A stretch of 54,576 nucleotides of DNA, taken from the NCBI GenBank assembly GCA_035535015.1, contig DATLQU010000057.1, positions 1 through 54,576 on the forward strand. Direction: 5' to 3'. Shown here in pieces: positions 25,310-33,874 of this stretch; position 1 is the stretch's first letter, and every line of letters begins with the position of its first letter. The translations under genes were made by a program, and so were the position numbers. This DNA comes from Palsa-661 sp035535015 (GTDB lineage Bacteria > Actinomycetota > Acidimicrobiia > Acidimicrobiales > UBA8190). The notes beneath the pieces were generated by a model that saw only the letters and a program-made list of their open reading frames with translations, searched no databases and was not told the origin of the DNA.

Positions 25310-26014
25310 TCACCCCGGCTGCGGCCGGGGGGCGTCAATCACGTAGTGGACGCTGACAGCGGCCTCGACGATGTCGTCCATGATCCCCTTCCACTCCCGG
25401 CGCTCGGCGAGAGCGAGAGCAGACGGGCCGTCGAGATAGGCGTCAAGGGCATCGCCGGTGCGAAACCCCTGCTCCCACAGGTAACCCCAAAAGGGCCGAC
25501 CGCCGATGGGGGTCTCGGCGTCGAACCAGGCCGAACCGAGCGTATTCGCACCGGCCACCGACAGGGTCAAATCGTCGACCTCCGCCGGCGCGTCACCGAG
25601 CACCGAGACAAGGTGATCGATCTGAGTGGGAGATGCGTCTCGACCTACCCGAAGAAGAACGAGTCGTCTCACGCCACCGGCCATGACGAACACCGGGCCG
25701 TCGCAGGCGTAGCCCACCAATCCGGCCCGGAGGTCATTGTCGGCCACCACCCGCTCCGGTGAGTCGGGCAGGAGGTACCGGTCGAGTACGTCGGCGTGAT
25801 AGGGGTGCACCATGTAGCGCCGGTACGTCTCGGCCGAGTCAAAGGCGTGTTCCCAGACCAGCTCGGCGGGGGCGTCCGACAGGTTCCACCCCACCGCCGT
25901 GTGCAGTACCTCGGGAATGAACTGACCACATCGCCGACAGGCCGTCTCGAGCGCCAGGACGCGCCGATCGGGGGCCTGCGCTTGGACCGAGTAGATCTCG
26001 AAGCGCCGGATCAT
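25310..26014 (-). CDS. Tandem Dabb-like (dimeric alpha/beta barrel) protein
   Basis: Starting at ATG 26014 (MIRRFEIYSV) gives 234 residues. Two ferredoxin-like halves can be seen: the first contains HTAVGWNLSDAPAELVWEH and TYRRYMVHPYHADVLDRYLL, the pattern of stress-responsive A/B barrel domains; the second repeats the topology with FDAETPIGGRPFWGYLWEQ and ends in VSVHYVID. The start overlaps the stop of the upstream gene by 4 bp (26011-26014), so the two are coupled. The fold forms heme-, polyketide- or quinone-handling enzymes; the reaction here is unknown. Confidence 0.65.
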   Translation of the reverse strand: MIRRFEIYSVQAQAPDRRVLALETACRRCGQFIPEVLHTAVGWNLSDAPAELVWEHAFDSAETYRRYMVHPYHADVLDRYLLPDSPERVVADNDLRAGLVGYACDGPVFVMAGGVRRLVLLRVGRDASPTQIDHLVSVLGDAPAEVDDLTLSVAGANTLGSAWFDAETPIGGRPFWGYLWEQGFRTGDALDAYLDGPSALALAERREWKGIMDDIVEAAVSVHYVIDAPRPQPG

Positions 26015-26328
26015 GACGAGCTGAAGGCGACCGGGTGATAGATCCGACGCGTCCCTCCGCGACGCAGGGCGGCGGTCCGTTGGGCGTACTCGTACCAGCG
26101 GGGGTCGAGGACCAGGTTTCTCCGGATCACATTCCATTGGTCGTGATCGTCGAAGAACCAGATGATTTGGACGTCGACGTTCTCGCCGACGTCGATCGAC
26201 GTCGTAGCGCAGGAAACGAACCGTGCGCCGGCGTCGGTCATGACCGCCAGGCCGACGGTCTTCACCGCTTCCAGATACAACGCCAGCAGCTGCGGTGTGA
26301 CCTCGACGGTGTCGACGACATACGGCAT
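26011..26328 (-). CDS. Small dimeric alpha/beta barrel (NIPSNAP-like) protein
   Basis: 105 residues. The N-terminal VVDTVEVTPQLLALYLEAVK strand-helix, then VQIIWFFDDHDQWNVIRRN and DPRWYEYAQRTAALRRGG, match single-domain NIPSNAP/Dabb-like proteins common in Actinobacteria. The gene overlaps the tandem-Dabb gene by ATGA; the two products probably form a mixed barrel or act on the same ligand. No catalytic residue can be named. Confidence 0.6.
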   Translation of the reverse strand: MPYVVDTVEVTPQLLALYLEAVKTVGLAVMTDAGARFVSCATTSIDVGENVDVQIIWFFDDHDQWNVIRRNLVLDPRWYEYAQRTAALRRGGTRRIYHPVAFSSS

Positions 26329-26502
26329 GGGCTCACCCCCCCGCCATTACAACTCCGGTTCCCCGACCAGAGAACCTCGCTGTCGGCCACGCGGATGCCC
26401 CCTCGTTGAACTCGTGCCCGTAGCGCCCGAGCATCGCGCCGATGATAGGACCCGACCTCTACACTTTCCTCGCTCATGCCTTCGAGAGTAGGAGTCTTGC
26501 AC

Positions 26503-27261
26503 ATGACAAAGTCAACGTCCTTCTCCAAAGTCCCGTCCAGGGCGTCGTCACTTCGCGTCACCGCCTTCGGCGGAGTTGTCCTCCTCGGCGTGACCCTTCC
26601 CGCCTGCAGCAGCTCCACCAATTCGGCAACGACGACCACGACCACTACCGCCGCCCCCGGCGGATCGCCGAGCGCAACGACCAGCGCGTCGGGCTCAGCC
26701 GATTCTTCGTTGACCGGGAAGATCGGCGCTCTCTCCTCCCAGGTCAAGGCAGCGGAGAGGAAGACGTTCAAGGCCGTCTACACGACCACGGGATCGGGAG
26801 CGGACCAGACGGTGACGATCGAGCAGTCACCGCCGAAATCCGTTTTCTCGACGGGCAGCGGCAGTGTGATCAACACGGGGACAGCGTCCTATTACTGCTC
26901 CAACAGCGGCGGTCAGGCCACCTGTTACAACGCCGGGACGTCGAATCCCCTGGCCTCGCTCGTGGCGCTCTACAGCCCTGCTGCCGCACTCACGGAGTTG
27001 AAGGCGGCCCAAGCGGAAGCAGCGATCCACGCGGCGGGGTACAGCGTGTCGTTCTCGACGCAGTCGTTCGCCGGCGAGAGCGCCACCTGCGCCAACATCA
27101 GCACGGCCGGGAAGAATGCCAAGTACTGCGTAACGAAACAGGGGATCCTCGCCTATGCCGGCTCGGACGCCAGCAGCTTCACGCTCACCAGTTACTCGTC
27201 ATCGCCGCCCGCCGGCGACTTCGCCCTCCCGTCGGGCGCCACCGTCGTCACCATCCCTTAG
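26503..27261 (+). CDS. Lipoprotein of unknown function
   Basis: From ATG 26503, after GTAGGAGT at the right distance, 252 residues. It has a signal sequence with the lipobox LPAC (Cys near residue 35), a Thr/Ser/Ala linker of about 40 residues, and then a beta-rich domain with paired Cys in SYYCSNSGGQATCYNAG and later ATCANIS...AKYC, four cysteines likely forming two disulfides. The body loosely resembles LolA/LppX-like lipid-binding folds, as does the protein encoded at 33867. An earlier ATG at 26476 lacks a good site. Convergent with the iron ABC operon. Confidence 0.7.
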   Translation: MTKSTSFSKVPSRASSLRVTAFGGVVLLGVTLPACSSSTNSATTTTTTTAAPGGSPSATTSASGSADSSLTGKIGALSSQVKAAERKTFKAVYTTTGSGADQTVTIEQSPPKSVFSTGSGSVINTGTASYYCSNSGGQATCYNAGTSNPLASLVALYSPAAALTELKAAQAEAAIHAAGYSVSFSTQSFAGESATCANISTAGKNAKYCVTKQGILAYAGSDASSFTLTSYSSSPPAGDFALPSGATVVTIP

Positions 27262-27297
27262 CAAGAGGCTCCATCGCTCGAAGGCGGCCGAGGCAAT

Positions 27298-28350
27298 TCA
27301 ACCATCGGGCCAGGCCAGAACCGTCCCGCGGACCGTGACCGTCACTTCCGTGCCGGGAGCGAGGGCAAGGCCTCCGTCGGTCCGGGCCACGATGGCAGAG
27401 ATGCCCGACGACGCGTCGGGGACGACGCGCATCACCGTGTCGTGACCATGGAATTGTGAGTCCACTACCCGGGCGGCAAGACCGGGAACGTCACGACCGG
27501 GCCAGATCTCGACCTGTTCGGGTCGGAGCATCACGATGGCCGGTGTCGGCCCCGTCACGCGGCTGCTGCCCGTCTGCAACGGCAGCGTGCCGAGTGGCGT
27601 CGAGGCCCCGGTGGCGTCCACCGATCCCCTGATCAGGTTGGCGTCGCCCAGGAACTCGGCCATGGCCGGATCGACCGGGTGCTCATAGAGCTCCTGTGGT
27701 GTCCCCGCCTGGCCGATCCGACCGTCACGGATGACGGCCACGAAATCGGACATCGACAACGCCTCGTCCTGGTCATGGGTCACGAGCAGCGCGGTCGTTC
27801 CGGCCTCGCGCAACACTCGCTGCACATCGGCTCGGACGCTCGACCGCAGACCGGCGTCGAGCGAAGAGAAGGGCTCGTCGAGGAGGACGACTTCAGGTTC
27901 GATGGCCAGGGCCCGGGCCAGGGCGACCCTCTGCTGCTGTCCCCCCGACAGCTGATGGGGATAGCGACCGGACAGGTGACCGAGTCCCACCATCTCGGCC
28001 AAGCGGGCGACCCGTCCGTCGCGGCGCTCTTGGCGCGACAGGCCGAAGGCGATGTTCTTCTCCACCGTCAGGTGAGGAAAGAGCGCACCCTCCTGGGGCA
28101 CGTACCCGATGCCGCGCTCCTCGGGAGGAAGGTAGCGACGCCCGTCGTCCACCACCCTCTCGCCGAGGGTGATCACGCCGCGATCCGACCGCTCGAAACC
28201 AGCCAGCACCCGTAAGAGAGTCGTCTTCCCGCTTCCCGACGGGCCCAGGATGGCGGTCAACGAACCCTCGGGGACGGTGAGCTCGATTCCGGTGAGCACG
28301 GTCTGGCTCCCGAAGGACTTGTAGAGATCAGTGGCCGCCAGACGCGTCAT
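27298..28350 (-). CDS. fbpC: Iron(III) ABC transporter ATP-binding protein, FbpC type
   Basis: 350 residues starting at ATG 28350, which overlaps the permease stop by 4 bp. Walker A GPSGSGKT, signature LSGGQQQR, Walker B VVLLDEP and switch His (LLVTHDQDEAL) are intact, and the C-terminal TOBE domain (residues 260-350, EQVEIWPG...) is present, as in FbpC/PotA-type importers. It energises the FbpB permease to import ferric iron or another small ligand captured by the binding protein encoded at 30224. Last gene of the minus-strand operon. Confidence 0.9.
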   Translation of the reverse strand: MTRLAATDLYKSFGSQTVLTGIELTVPEGSLTAILGPSGSGKTTLLRVLAGFERSDRGVITLGERVVDDGRRYLPPEERGIGYVPQEGALFPHLTVEKNIAFGLSRQERRDGRVARLAEMVGLGHLSGRYPHQLSGGQQQRVALARALAIEPEVVLLDEPFSSLDAGLRSSVRADVQRVLREAGTTALLVTHDQDEALSMSDFVAVIRDGRIGQAGTPQELYEHPVDPAMAEFLGDANLIRGSVDATGASTPLGTLPLQTGSSRVTGPTPAIVMLRPEQVEIWPGRDVPGLAARVVDSQFHGHDTVMRVVPDASSGISAIVARTDGGLALAPGTEVTVTVRGTVLAWPDG

Positions 28351-29939
28351 GTGGTGATCGCCGCCTTGGAGGGAAGCCGGTTGAACCAACGTCCGAGGAG
28401 ATAGCTCGGTATGACGGCGATGACCACCATCAGTGTGGCGTAGGGAGCGGCGGCGGCGTAGGACAGATTCGTCGTGTACGCCCAAAACTGGGTGGCCAGG
28501 GTCTGGGCACCGGTCGGAATGAGAATCAGAGTCGACGTGAGCTCGGTCACGGCCGAGAGGAACACGAGACAGAAAGCCGCGGCCAGGCCGGGGGCCACGA
28601 GGCGGATCGTCACCCGCCACAACACCGACCACGGCCGGCAGCCGAGGCCCCGGGCCATCTCCTCGAGTCCCGTCGGGGCCTGCGCCACCGACGCCCGCAC
28701 CGCCACCAGGGCCAGGGGGAAGAAGAGAATGGCGTAGGCCACGACGAGAAGGACACTGCGCTGGTAGAGATAGGCGGCGTAGCGCTCGGAGAAGAACACC
28801 AGAGCGAGAGCGATGACCACGCCGGGCAAGGCCAGAACCAGGAACGTGCTGCGTTCGAGCATCATCGTCGCCCGCCCGGGGTGACGGACCGACAACAGAG
28901 CCACCGGGAGCGCCGCCGCGGTGGCCAAGCCGGCAGCGCCGGCGCTGTAACCGGCGCTGTGCCATGCGGCCGACGAGAGCGAGGCGGCGGCGGGAAGGGT
29001 GGTCCGCCCTCCCTCCATGAGCCAGTAGACGAGGGTGCCGACAGGGACGCCCACGGCGAGGCCGGCCAGCGCCACGAAGCCGGCCAGAACAGGCACCGTG
29101 CCGCGACCGAGTCGTTGCGGTTGGCGGACACGCGCCGCCTGGGGTCCGGACCGACTCGTCCGACCGCCCCCTCGTCCGAAACCGTCCGCCGTGAGCAGCA
29201 CGAAACCGAGGAGCACAAGGACAAGTGACAGCGCACAGGCGACGGGGACGTTACCCACCTTGAACTCGGTGAAGATCTCGGTAGTGAACGTCTGGTAGCG
29301 CAACATCTCGAACGCCCCGTACTCGGCCAGCAGGGCCAGCGCGACCAGAAGACAACCGCCGAGAATGGCTGACCTCGCTTGCGCCAAGCTGACGCGGACG
29401 AAGGTGCGGGTACGGCCGAGGCCGAGGCCGCGTGCAACTTCCTCCTGACCAGGGTCGGCACCGCGAAAGCTGGCGGCCACGGGCAGATAGACGAGCGGGT
29501 AGACAGCCAACGTCATGACGAGAGTGGCACCACCGAAGCCGTGCAGTGAAGGTGCCACCGACACCCAGCCGAAGCTGACGACGAAATCGGGAATGGCCAC
29601 GGGAATGACCACGAGAACGGCCCACAACCGTCGACCCGGCAGGTCAGTCCGTTCGACGAACCAGGCGGCGGCCGTACCGATCACGGCTGCCGCCGCCGTC
29701 ACCACGACGGACAGTCGCACCGTATTCCACAGCAGGGTGCCCGTGAGATGCCGGAACAGAAGAGCCGAGAGGTCGGTCCACCCCACCTGGTGGGCCTGCA
29801 AGAGCAGGAAGACGAGCGGCAGGATCAACAGCGCCGCCACCACCGCGCTGGAGCCGACGAGAGACCGGGGACGACGCCGGTGGACGGCGGGCACGTGCAC
29901 CGCCTCGGGCAACCCCGTCATGGTCACGACGGCCACCAC
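28347..29939 (-). CDS. fbpB: Iron(III) ABC transporter permease, FbpB type (fused double permease)
   Basis: 530 residues with about 12 membrane spans in two homologous halves, the FbpB architecture where both permease domains are in one chain. EAA-like loops are visible: EEVARGLGLGRTRTFVRVSLA in the first half and LEEMARGLGCRPWSVLWRVTI in the second; these contact the ATPase. The start is GTG 29939 or ATG 29921. It overlaps fbpC by ATGA. Between it and the binding-protein gene lies a 65-codon methyltransferase remnant. Confidence 0.9.
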   Translation of the reverse strand: MVAVVTMTGLPEAVHVPAVHRRRPRSLVGSSAVVAALLILPLVFLLLQAHQVGWTDLSALLFRHLTGTLLWNTVRLSVVVTAAAAVIGTAAAWFVERTDLPGRRLWAVLVVIPVAIPDFVVSFGWVSVAPSLHGFGGATLVMTLAVYPLVYLPVAASFRGADPGQEEVARGLGLGRTRTFVRVSLAQARSAILGGCLLVALALLAEYGAFEMLRYQTFTTEIFTEFKVGNVPVACALSLVLVLLGFVLLTADGFGRGGGRTSRSGPQAARVRQPQRLGRGTVPVLAGFVALAGLAVGVPVGTLVYWLMEGGRTTLPAAASLSSAAWHSAGYSAGAAGLATAAALPVALLSVRHPGRATMMLERSTFLVLALPGVVIALALVFFSERYAAYLYQRSVLLVVAYAILFFPLALVAVRASVAQAPTGLEEMARGLGCRPWSVLWRVTIRLVAPGLAAAFCLVFLSAVTELTSTLILIPTGAQTLATQFWAYTTNLSYAAAAPYATLMVVIAVIPSYLLGRWFNRLPSKAAITT

Positions 29940-29964
29940 GCGCGTGGGGACTGTCGCCTGCCCG

Positions 29965-30159
29965 TCACGGTCGTCGGCCCCACGCCCTGGTCATGGGGGA
30001 CTGGGCCGGGTCGAGACGTCCTCGGGCCACGTTGGCCAGATGCCCGACGAGGTGCTTGAAGGTGGAAGGATCGAAGAGGGCCGACAGGGCGTAGAAGCGA
30101 CGCCGACGGTCGCCGACAGTCGCCGTTCGATTGTCCAGAAGATATTGCTCTTCGCTCAA
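29965..30159 (-). pseudogene. Truncated N-terminal fragment of a SAM-dependent methyltransferase
   Basis: TTG 30159 follows AGGTGG at a normal distance and opens a 64-codon frame: SEEQYLLDNRTATVGDR, then YALSALFDPSTFKHL. This pattern (YLLDN, ALSALFDP-TF-HL) is how a group of actinobacterial class I methyltransferases begins. After about 45 residues the similarity stops and the frame ends at 29965, before any SAM-binding motif. So it is the head of a decayed gene left inside the iron-transport operon, or a small protein derived from it. Confidence 0.45.
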
Positions 30160-30223
30160 GAGACCACCTTTCGAGATCCGTGAGCCTAACGAGGAGCCCG
30201 ATGGATCAACGGACTGGTTTCGA

Positions 30224-31261
30224 TCACAGGAGTTGCGCTTCTTGGAGCAGGGCGATGGCCGTCGAGCCGTCGCCCAGCTGTGTCACGCTGACCGGGGCCG
30301 GGTGCAACGTGTCGAACGGACGCAGATTCTTGGTCGTCACCACACCGGATCCCAACGGGTACTCGTAGCTCTGGCTGTGGGCGATGATCTCCTCGCCGTC
30401 CTTACTCACCAGAAAGGCCACGAACCGTTCGGCTGCCTGCTGGTGCCGGCTCGATTTGAGGACTCCGGCCCCAGAGACGTCGATCACCCATCCGGCATCG
30501 CCGGGGGCGAAATAGGCGATGGCCGAATGCACCTTGGCGGCGCCCACCTGATAACTCTGCCGGTACCAGTAGTAGTGGTTGATGATGCCGATGACGGCCT
30601 GACCACGGTTGACCATATTCGTCAGGGTTTCGTTGTCGGGATAGATGTGGTTGGCGGCATTGGCCTTCACGCCCTGCAACCACGCCAGCGCGGCGGCCTT
30701 GCCGTACTTCAGGGCGATCGACGTGACGATGGGCTGGAAGTCCGTCTCCCCAGGAGCCAGGGCGAGCTTGTCGCGCCACCGGGGCTGGGCCAGGTCCATC
30801 ACCGAGCGCGGAAGCTCGTCGGCTTTGAGAAGATCCGTGTTGTAGACCATCACGCTGCTGCGAGCCGATACGCCGATCCACTCCCCGCGCGGTGAGCTGT
30901 ACCTCGGCGCCACCTTGGCCAGACTGGACGCGCTCACGGCGGCGAGCAGGCCGCGTTCCTGGAGGACCTCGAGCGGCGGGGAGTTCTCGGTGTAGATGAC
31001 GTCCGCCGGCGAATTCGCGCCCTCTTGGACGATCTGATTGGCGAAGACGTCCTCGTCGTCGTTACGGACGTTCACCTGGATGCCCGTTTGCTTCTCGAAC
31101 ATCTTCACCAGAGCTTCAGTGGTCTGCACATGCTGACCGTTGTAAAGGGTGATGGACGGCGCGCCCGCCGATCCCCCGCCCCCGCAGCCGGCCAGAAGGG
31201 GGCAGGCCAAGAGGAGACCGACGAAACCGGCCAACGATCCGGCTCGGGTCATCTTCCTCAT
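30224..31261 (-). CDS. fbpA: Iron(III)-binding lipoprotein of an FbpA-type ABC transporter
   Basis: 345 residues from ATG 31261 (MRKMTRAGSL). The signal peptide ends in the lipobox LLAGC, so it is a membrane-anchored lipoprotein. The mature part is a class-I iron-binding fold: ITLYNGQHVQTTEALV, ADVIYTENSPPLEVL, SSVMVYNTDLL and the tyrosine-rich IINHYYWYRQSY, where paired tyrosines bind Fe3+ in FbpA. Downstream permease and ATPase complete an FbpABC system. Upstream lies a palindrome and a divergent DtxR-family gene, the likely repressor. A longer frame from 31324 adds a basic stretch and is unlikely. Confidence 0.88.
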   Translation of the reverse strand: MRKMTRAGSLAGFVGLLLACPLLAGCGGGGSAGAPSITLYNGQHVQTTEALVKMFEKQTGIQVNVRNDDEDVFANQIVQEGANSPADVIYTENSPPLEVLQERGLLAAVSASSLAKVAPRYSSPRGEWIGVSARSSVMVYNTDLLKADELPRSVMDLAQPRWRDKLALAPGETDFQPIVTSIALKYGKAAALAWLQGVKANAANHIYPDNETLTNMVNRGQAVIGIINHYYWYRQSYQVGAAKVHSAIAYFAPGDAGWVIDVSGAGVLKSSRHQQAAERFVAFLVSKDGEEIIAHSQSYEYPLGSGVVTTKNLRPFDTLHPAPVSVTQLGDGSTAIALLQEAQLL

Positions 31262-31340
31262 GAGGGTGCTTCCCTTCAGGCGGCGGCCCTGTCCGCCGAA
31301 CCTCGGCGTCGGTCGTTTGGGCACGGATGGTAGGCGAATA

Positions 31341-31364
31341 TTAGGGTAACCAAATATTTTTGGT
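31341..31364. promoter_or_regulatory. Candidate metal-regulator operator in the fbpA-dtxR intergenic region
   Basis: Perfect dyad ACCAAA-N4-TTTGGT at 31349-31364, embedded in an AT-rich patch that stands out from the GC-rich surroundings. It partly overlaps an imperfect dyad TTAGG-N4-CCAAA beginning at 31341, whose left half equals the start of the DtxR consensus (TTAGG). The position, about 85 bp upstream of fbpA and 93 bp upstream of the regulator gene, suits control of both divergent promoters. Confidence 0.5.
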
Positions 31365-31456
31365 CAAGGAAGCCGACTAACAGGACTTCGGCTTATTCGG
31401 TTCTTGGGATATGGCCACCCGATATCACCAAGCCATCGCATCGGTAAGATGGCGCC

Positions 31457-32122
31457 GTGACCGATGGATTTCACCCCCCGGTCGAGGAGTACCTCGAAAC
31501 CATCCATTCGTTGGCCGAAGAAGGAACGCCGGTCATCCAGGCGCGGATCGCCCAACGGATGGGCAGGACCGCCCCGTCGGTCTCCGAGATGCTGGACCGG
31601 TTGACGGACGACGGGTATGTCAGCCGCACGGGCCGGGTCATCATCCTGACCGATCGGGGCCGGACGGTGGCCGACAGCGTCGTCCGCAAACACCGGCTGG
31701 CCGAGAGATTGCTGGTCGACGTCATCGGTCTCCCCTGGCACAAGGCCCATCTCGAGGCCGGACGTTGGGAACACGTGATCTCCGACGAAGTCGAGACCCA
31801 CCTTGTGGCCCTGCTCGGCAATCCGAGCACCTGCCCCCACGGCAATCCCATACCGGGAGTCGAGGGAGCCGAAAGTCAAGTGCCTCAGGTGAGCTTGGCC
31901 GACGTCGAGCCAGGAGGTCGGGTCCGACTGGAAAGGATCACCGAGGAGGTCGAACTCGACATGGCCTCCCTCGAATACCTGGGTGAGCACGGGTGCATCC
32001 CGGGTCGATCGGCCGTGGTCCGGTCACGCGCCCCCGACGGGACCGTAACTCTCGAAATCGACGGCGGTACTGTGGCCCTCGGTCCCGGGATCACGCAGCA
32101 GATGTTCGTCGCCGGCGCCTGA
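31457..32122 (+). CDS. DtxR/MntR-family metal-dependent repressor
   Basis: 221 residues from GTG 31457. Winged helix N-terminus (VIQARIAQRMGRTAPSVSEML), dimerisation helices (VRKHRLAERLLVDVIGLPWHKAHLEAGRWEH), the loop NPSTCPHGNPIPG, and a C-terminal SH3-like FeoA domain. The alignment by eye to DtxR gives His79/Glu83/His98, Glu105 and His106 equivalents, but DtxR Met10 is Glu (PVEEYLETI) and Cys102 is Gly (EAGRWEH). The soft ligands of the activating site are therefore replaced, suggesting Mn2+ or altered Fe2+ response. It probably represses the divergent fbpABC operon and itself. Confidence 0.9.
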   Translation: MTDGFHPPVEEYLETIHSLAEEGTPVIQARIAQRMGRTAPSVSEMLDRLTDDGYVSRTGRVIILTDRGRTVADSVVRKHRLAERLLVDVIGLPWHKAHLEAGRWEHVISDEVETHLVALLGNPSTCPHGNPIPGVEGAESQVPQVSLADVEPGGRVRLERITEEVELDMASLEYLGEHGCIPGRSAVVRSRAPDGTVTLEIDGGTVALGPGITQQMFVAGA

Positions 32123-32148
32123 TTCGCCTTCTTCGACGAACTCGGCTC

Positions 32149-33222
32149 TCAGAGCGATCCCAGGTGCTGGACCAGGAAGGCGGCCGCCTCGGCCGCTAGT
32201 TGGTTGACATCGGGCGTGACCGAACCTCCGGTGGCGGGCACGAATTCGTGCTGGGCCCCGTGCACCATCACTAGCGTCGGAGTGTTCCCCGCGGCGCGGA
32301 GCCGATCAGCGAGTTCCACCGACTGCTCGGGGGGAACCACCGAGTCCTCATCACCCTGGATGATCAGAAACGGCGGGGCGCGCCATCCGACGTAGGTCAC
32401 CGGGCTGGCCGCCTTCAAGAATGCCGGGGCCGGCGTCCCCGACGGGCCGGGGCCGAGAGTCGTTCCGAAGACATCGGGTGCCACCGCCTGCACGACGGGA
32501 GAACGTCTCCAGTCGGGGGCGGTGAGGTCCGACGGTCCGTACAGATCGACGACGCTCTGGACGGAGCTCGACTGGTCGGCGTACGGACCGACATCGAAAC
32601 CGGCGGCCGGCCCAGCCAACCCGAGCAGGGCCACGATCTGGCCCCCGGCACTGTCGCCGATGGCCCCGATGTGTCGGGGGTCGATGTGCAGAGCAGCGGC
32701 GTTGGCCCGAAGAAAGCGGATGGCGCACGACGCATCCTCGATCTGCGCAGGCCACGGGAAGCGGGGTGCGAGCCGATAGTTGATCGATATGACCACCCAG
32801 CCCCTGGCCTCGATTGTCGACGCCACCTGACCGACGAGAGAGTCGGGGGTGAACGACGAATCCCCGCCCGTCCAGCCACCTCCGTGGACATACACGACGG
32901 CAGGAACGGCGCCGGTCGGCGGCGGCGTCGGTTCGTGGACGTCAAGGCTCTCGGACATCCCGCCATGGGCGCAGTAGGTGACCGTCGTCTCGCCCGGTCC
33001 GATGGCGCCCAGGGTGGAGTCTTCGGACCCCGACCCACCAGGGGACCCGCCGGCGACACCAGCCGGCAACCCGACGGGTTGGCGAAGAACGGGTGGGGGT
33101 GTCCCCGCCCATCGCGCCGACGCACTGTCGAGCGCGCCGGCCAGGACCGCCGGGCCGAGCAGCACGATGGAGGCGGCGGCGGTCACGGCCCCGACGAGGG
33201 GCCAGCGCACCCGGCGCGGCAC
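32149..33222 (-). CDS. Exported alpha/beta-hydrolase esterase (HSL / BD-FAE type)
   Basis: From GTG 33222, 357 residues: an N-terminal hydrophobic segment (WPLVGAVTAAASIVLLGPAVL) that is a signal or anchor, a Pro/Gly linker, then an alpha/beta hydrolase. Oxyanion motif HGGGW, nucleophile Ser in GDSAGG, acid Asp in GDEDSVVPPEQ and His in HGAQHEF make a full triad. This is a carboxylesterase/lipase of the hormone-sensitive-lipase-like group acting outside the membrane. A TTG at 33321 would add 33 basic residues. Convergent with the DtxR-family gene by 26 bp. Confidence 0.88.
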   Translation of the reverse strand: MPRRVRWPLVGAVTAAASIVLLGPAVLAGALDSASARWAGTPPPVLRQPVGLPAGVAGGSPGGSGSEDSTLGAIGPGETTVTYCAHGGMSESLDVHEPTPPPTGAVPAVVYVHGGGWTGGDSSFTPDSLVGQVASTIEARGWVVISINYRLAPRFPWPAQIEDASCAIRFLRANAAALHIDPRHIGAIGDSAGGQIVALLGLAGPAAGFDVGPYADQSSSVQSVVDLYGPSDLTAPDWRRSPVVQAVAPDVFGTTLGPGPSGTPAPAFLKAASPVTYVGWRAPPFLIIQGDEDSVVPPEQSVELADRLRAAGNTPTLVMVHGAQHEFVPATGGSVTPDVNQLAAEAAAFLVQHLGSL

Positions 33223-33415
33223 TCTCCATGATTCGTGTCGCGACAAAGCTCTCCTCCGACCTGACCCATCGGCAGGCCGGAGGCCGACCTTGACCCCGTC
33301 ATCGGCCTCCCGGAGGCGCAACCAGGGAGGGCGCCGGGGAGGAAAATGGGCAAATGTGTGGCAGATCCGCTGGTCTCAGCGCTCTCATGGTTTGAGCGAC
33401 GTCGACGGGAGAGGT

Positions 33416-33874
33416 ATGGACGAGACCGAGGAGGTCGATTTCCGGGCCTTCATGATGGCCACCGAGCCCCGGCTGCACCGCGCTCTGGCCGCCGGTCTGG
33501 GCTGGGAACGGGGTCGGGAGGCGACGGCGGACGCCCTGGCCTACGCCTGGGAGCAATGGCCCAAAGTGCGGACGATGACCAATCCCACCGGCTACCTCTA
33601 CCGGGTCGGCCAGAGCAGCGTCCGTCGCCGCAAAGTGCCGGCCGTCTTCGAGCGCCCTCACGAGAGCGAGTCGCACTGCGAGCCGGCATTGTCCCGGCTG
33701 CTCGCCGACCTGCCCGAACGGCAGAGGATCGCCGTCATCCTCGTCCACGGCTTTGACTGGACGATCCGTGAAGTAGCCGAGCTCACGGGGATCACCCCGT
33801 CCACTGTCCACACCCACCTGGAGCGAGGCTTGGCCAAGCTCCGGGCCGCATTGGAGGTCGCCGACCATGGCTGA
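33416..33874 (+). CDS. ECF-type RNA polymerase sigma factor
   Basis: 152 residues from ATG 33416 after GGGAGAGG. Region 2 is short (FRAFMMATEPRLHRALAAG, then YAWEQWPKVRTMTNPTGYLYRVG) and region 4 is clear (LPERQRIAVILVHGFDWTIREVAELTGITPSTVHTHLERGLAKLR). The last eight bases overlap the start of the next gene, a membrane protein with a cytoplasmic N-terminus, the usual arrangement of sigma and anti-sigma. It would direct polymerase to a small regulon; the autoregulated promoter is not identifiable by eye. Confidence 0.87.
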   Translation: MDETEEVDFRAFMMATEPRLHRALAAGLGWERGREATADALAYAWEQWPKVRTMTNPTGYLYRVGQSSVRRRKVPAVFERPHESESHCEPALSRLLADLPERQRIAVILVHGFDWTIREVAELTGITPSTVHTHLERGLAKLRAALEVADHG

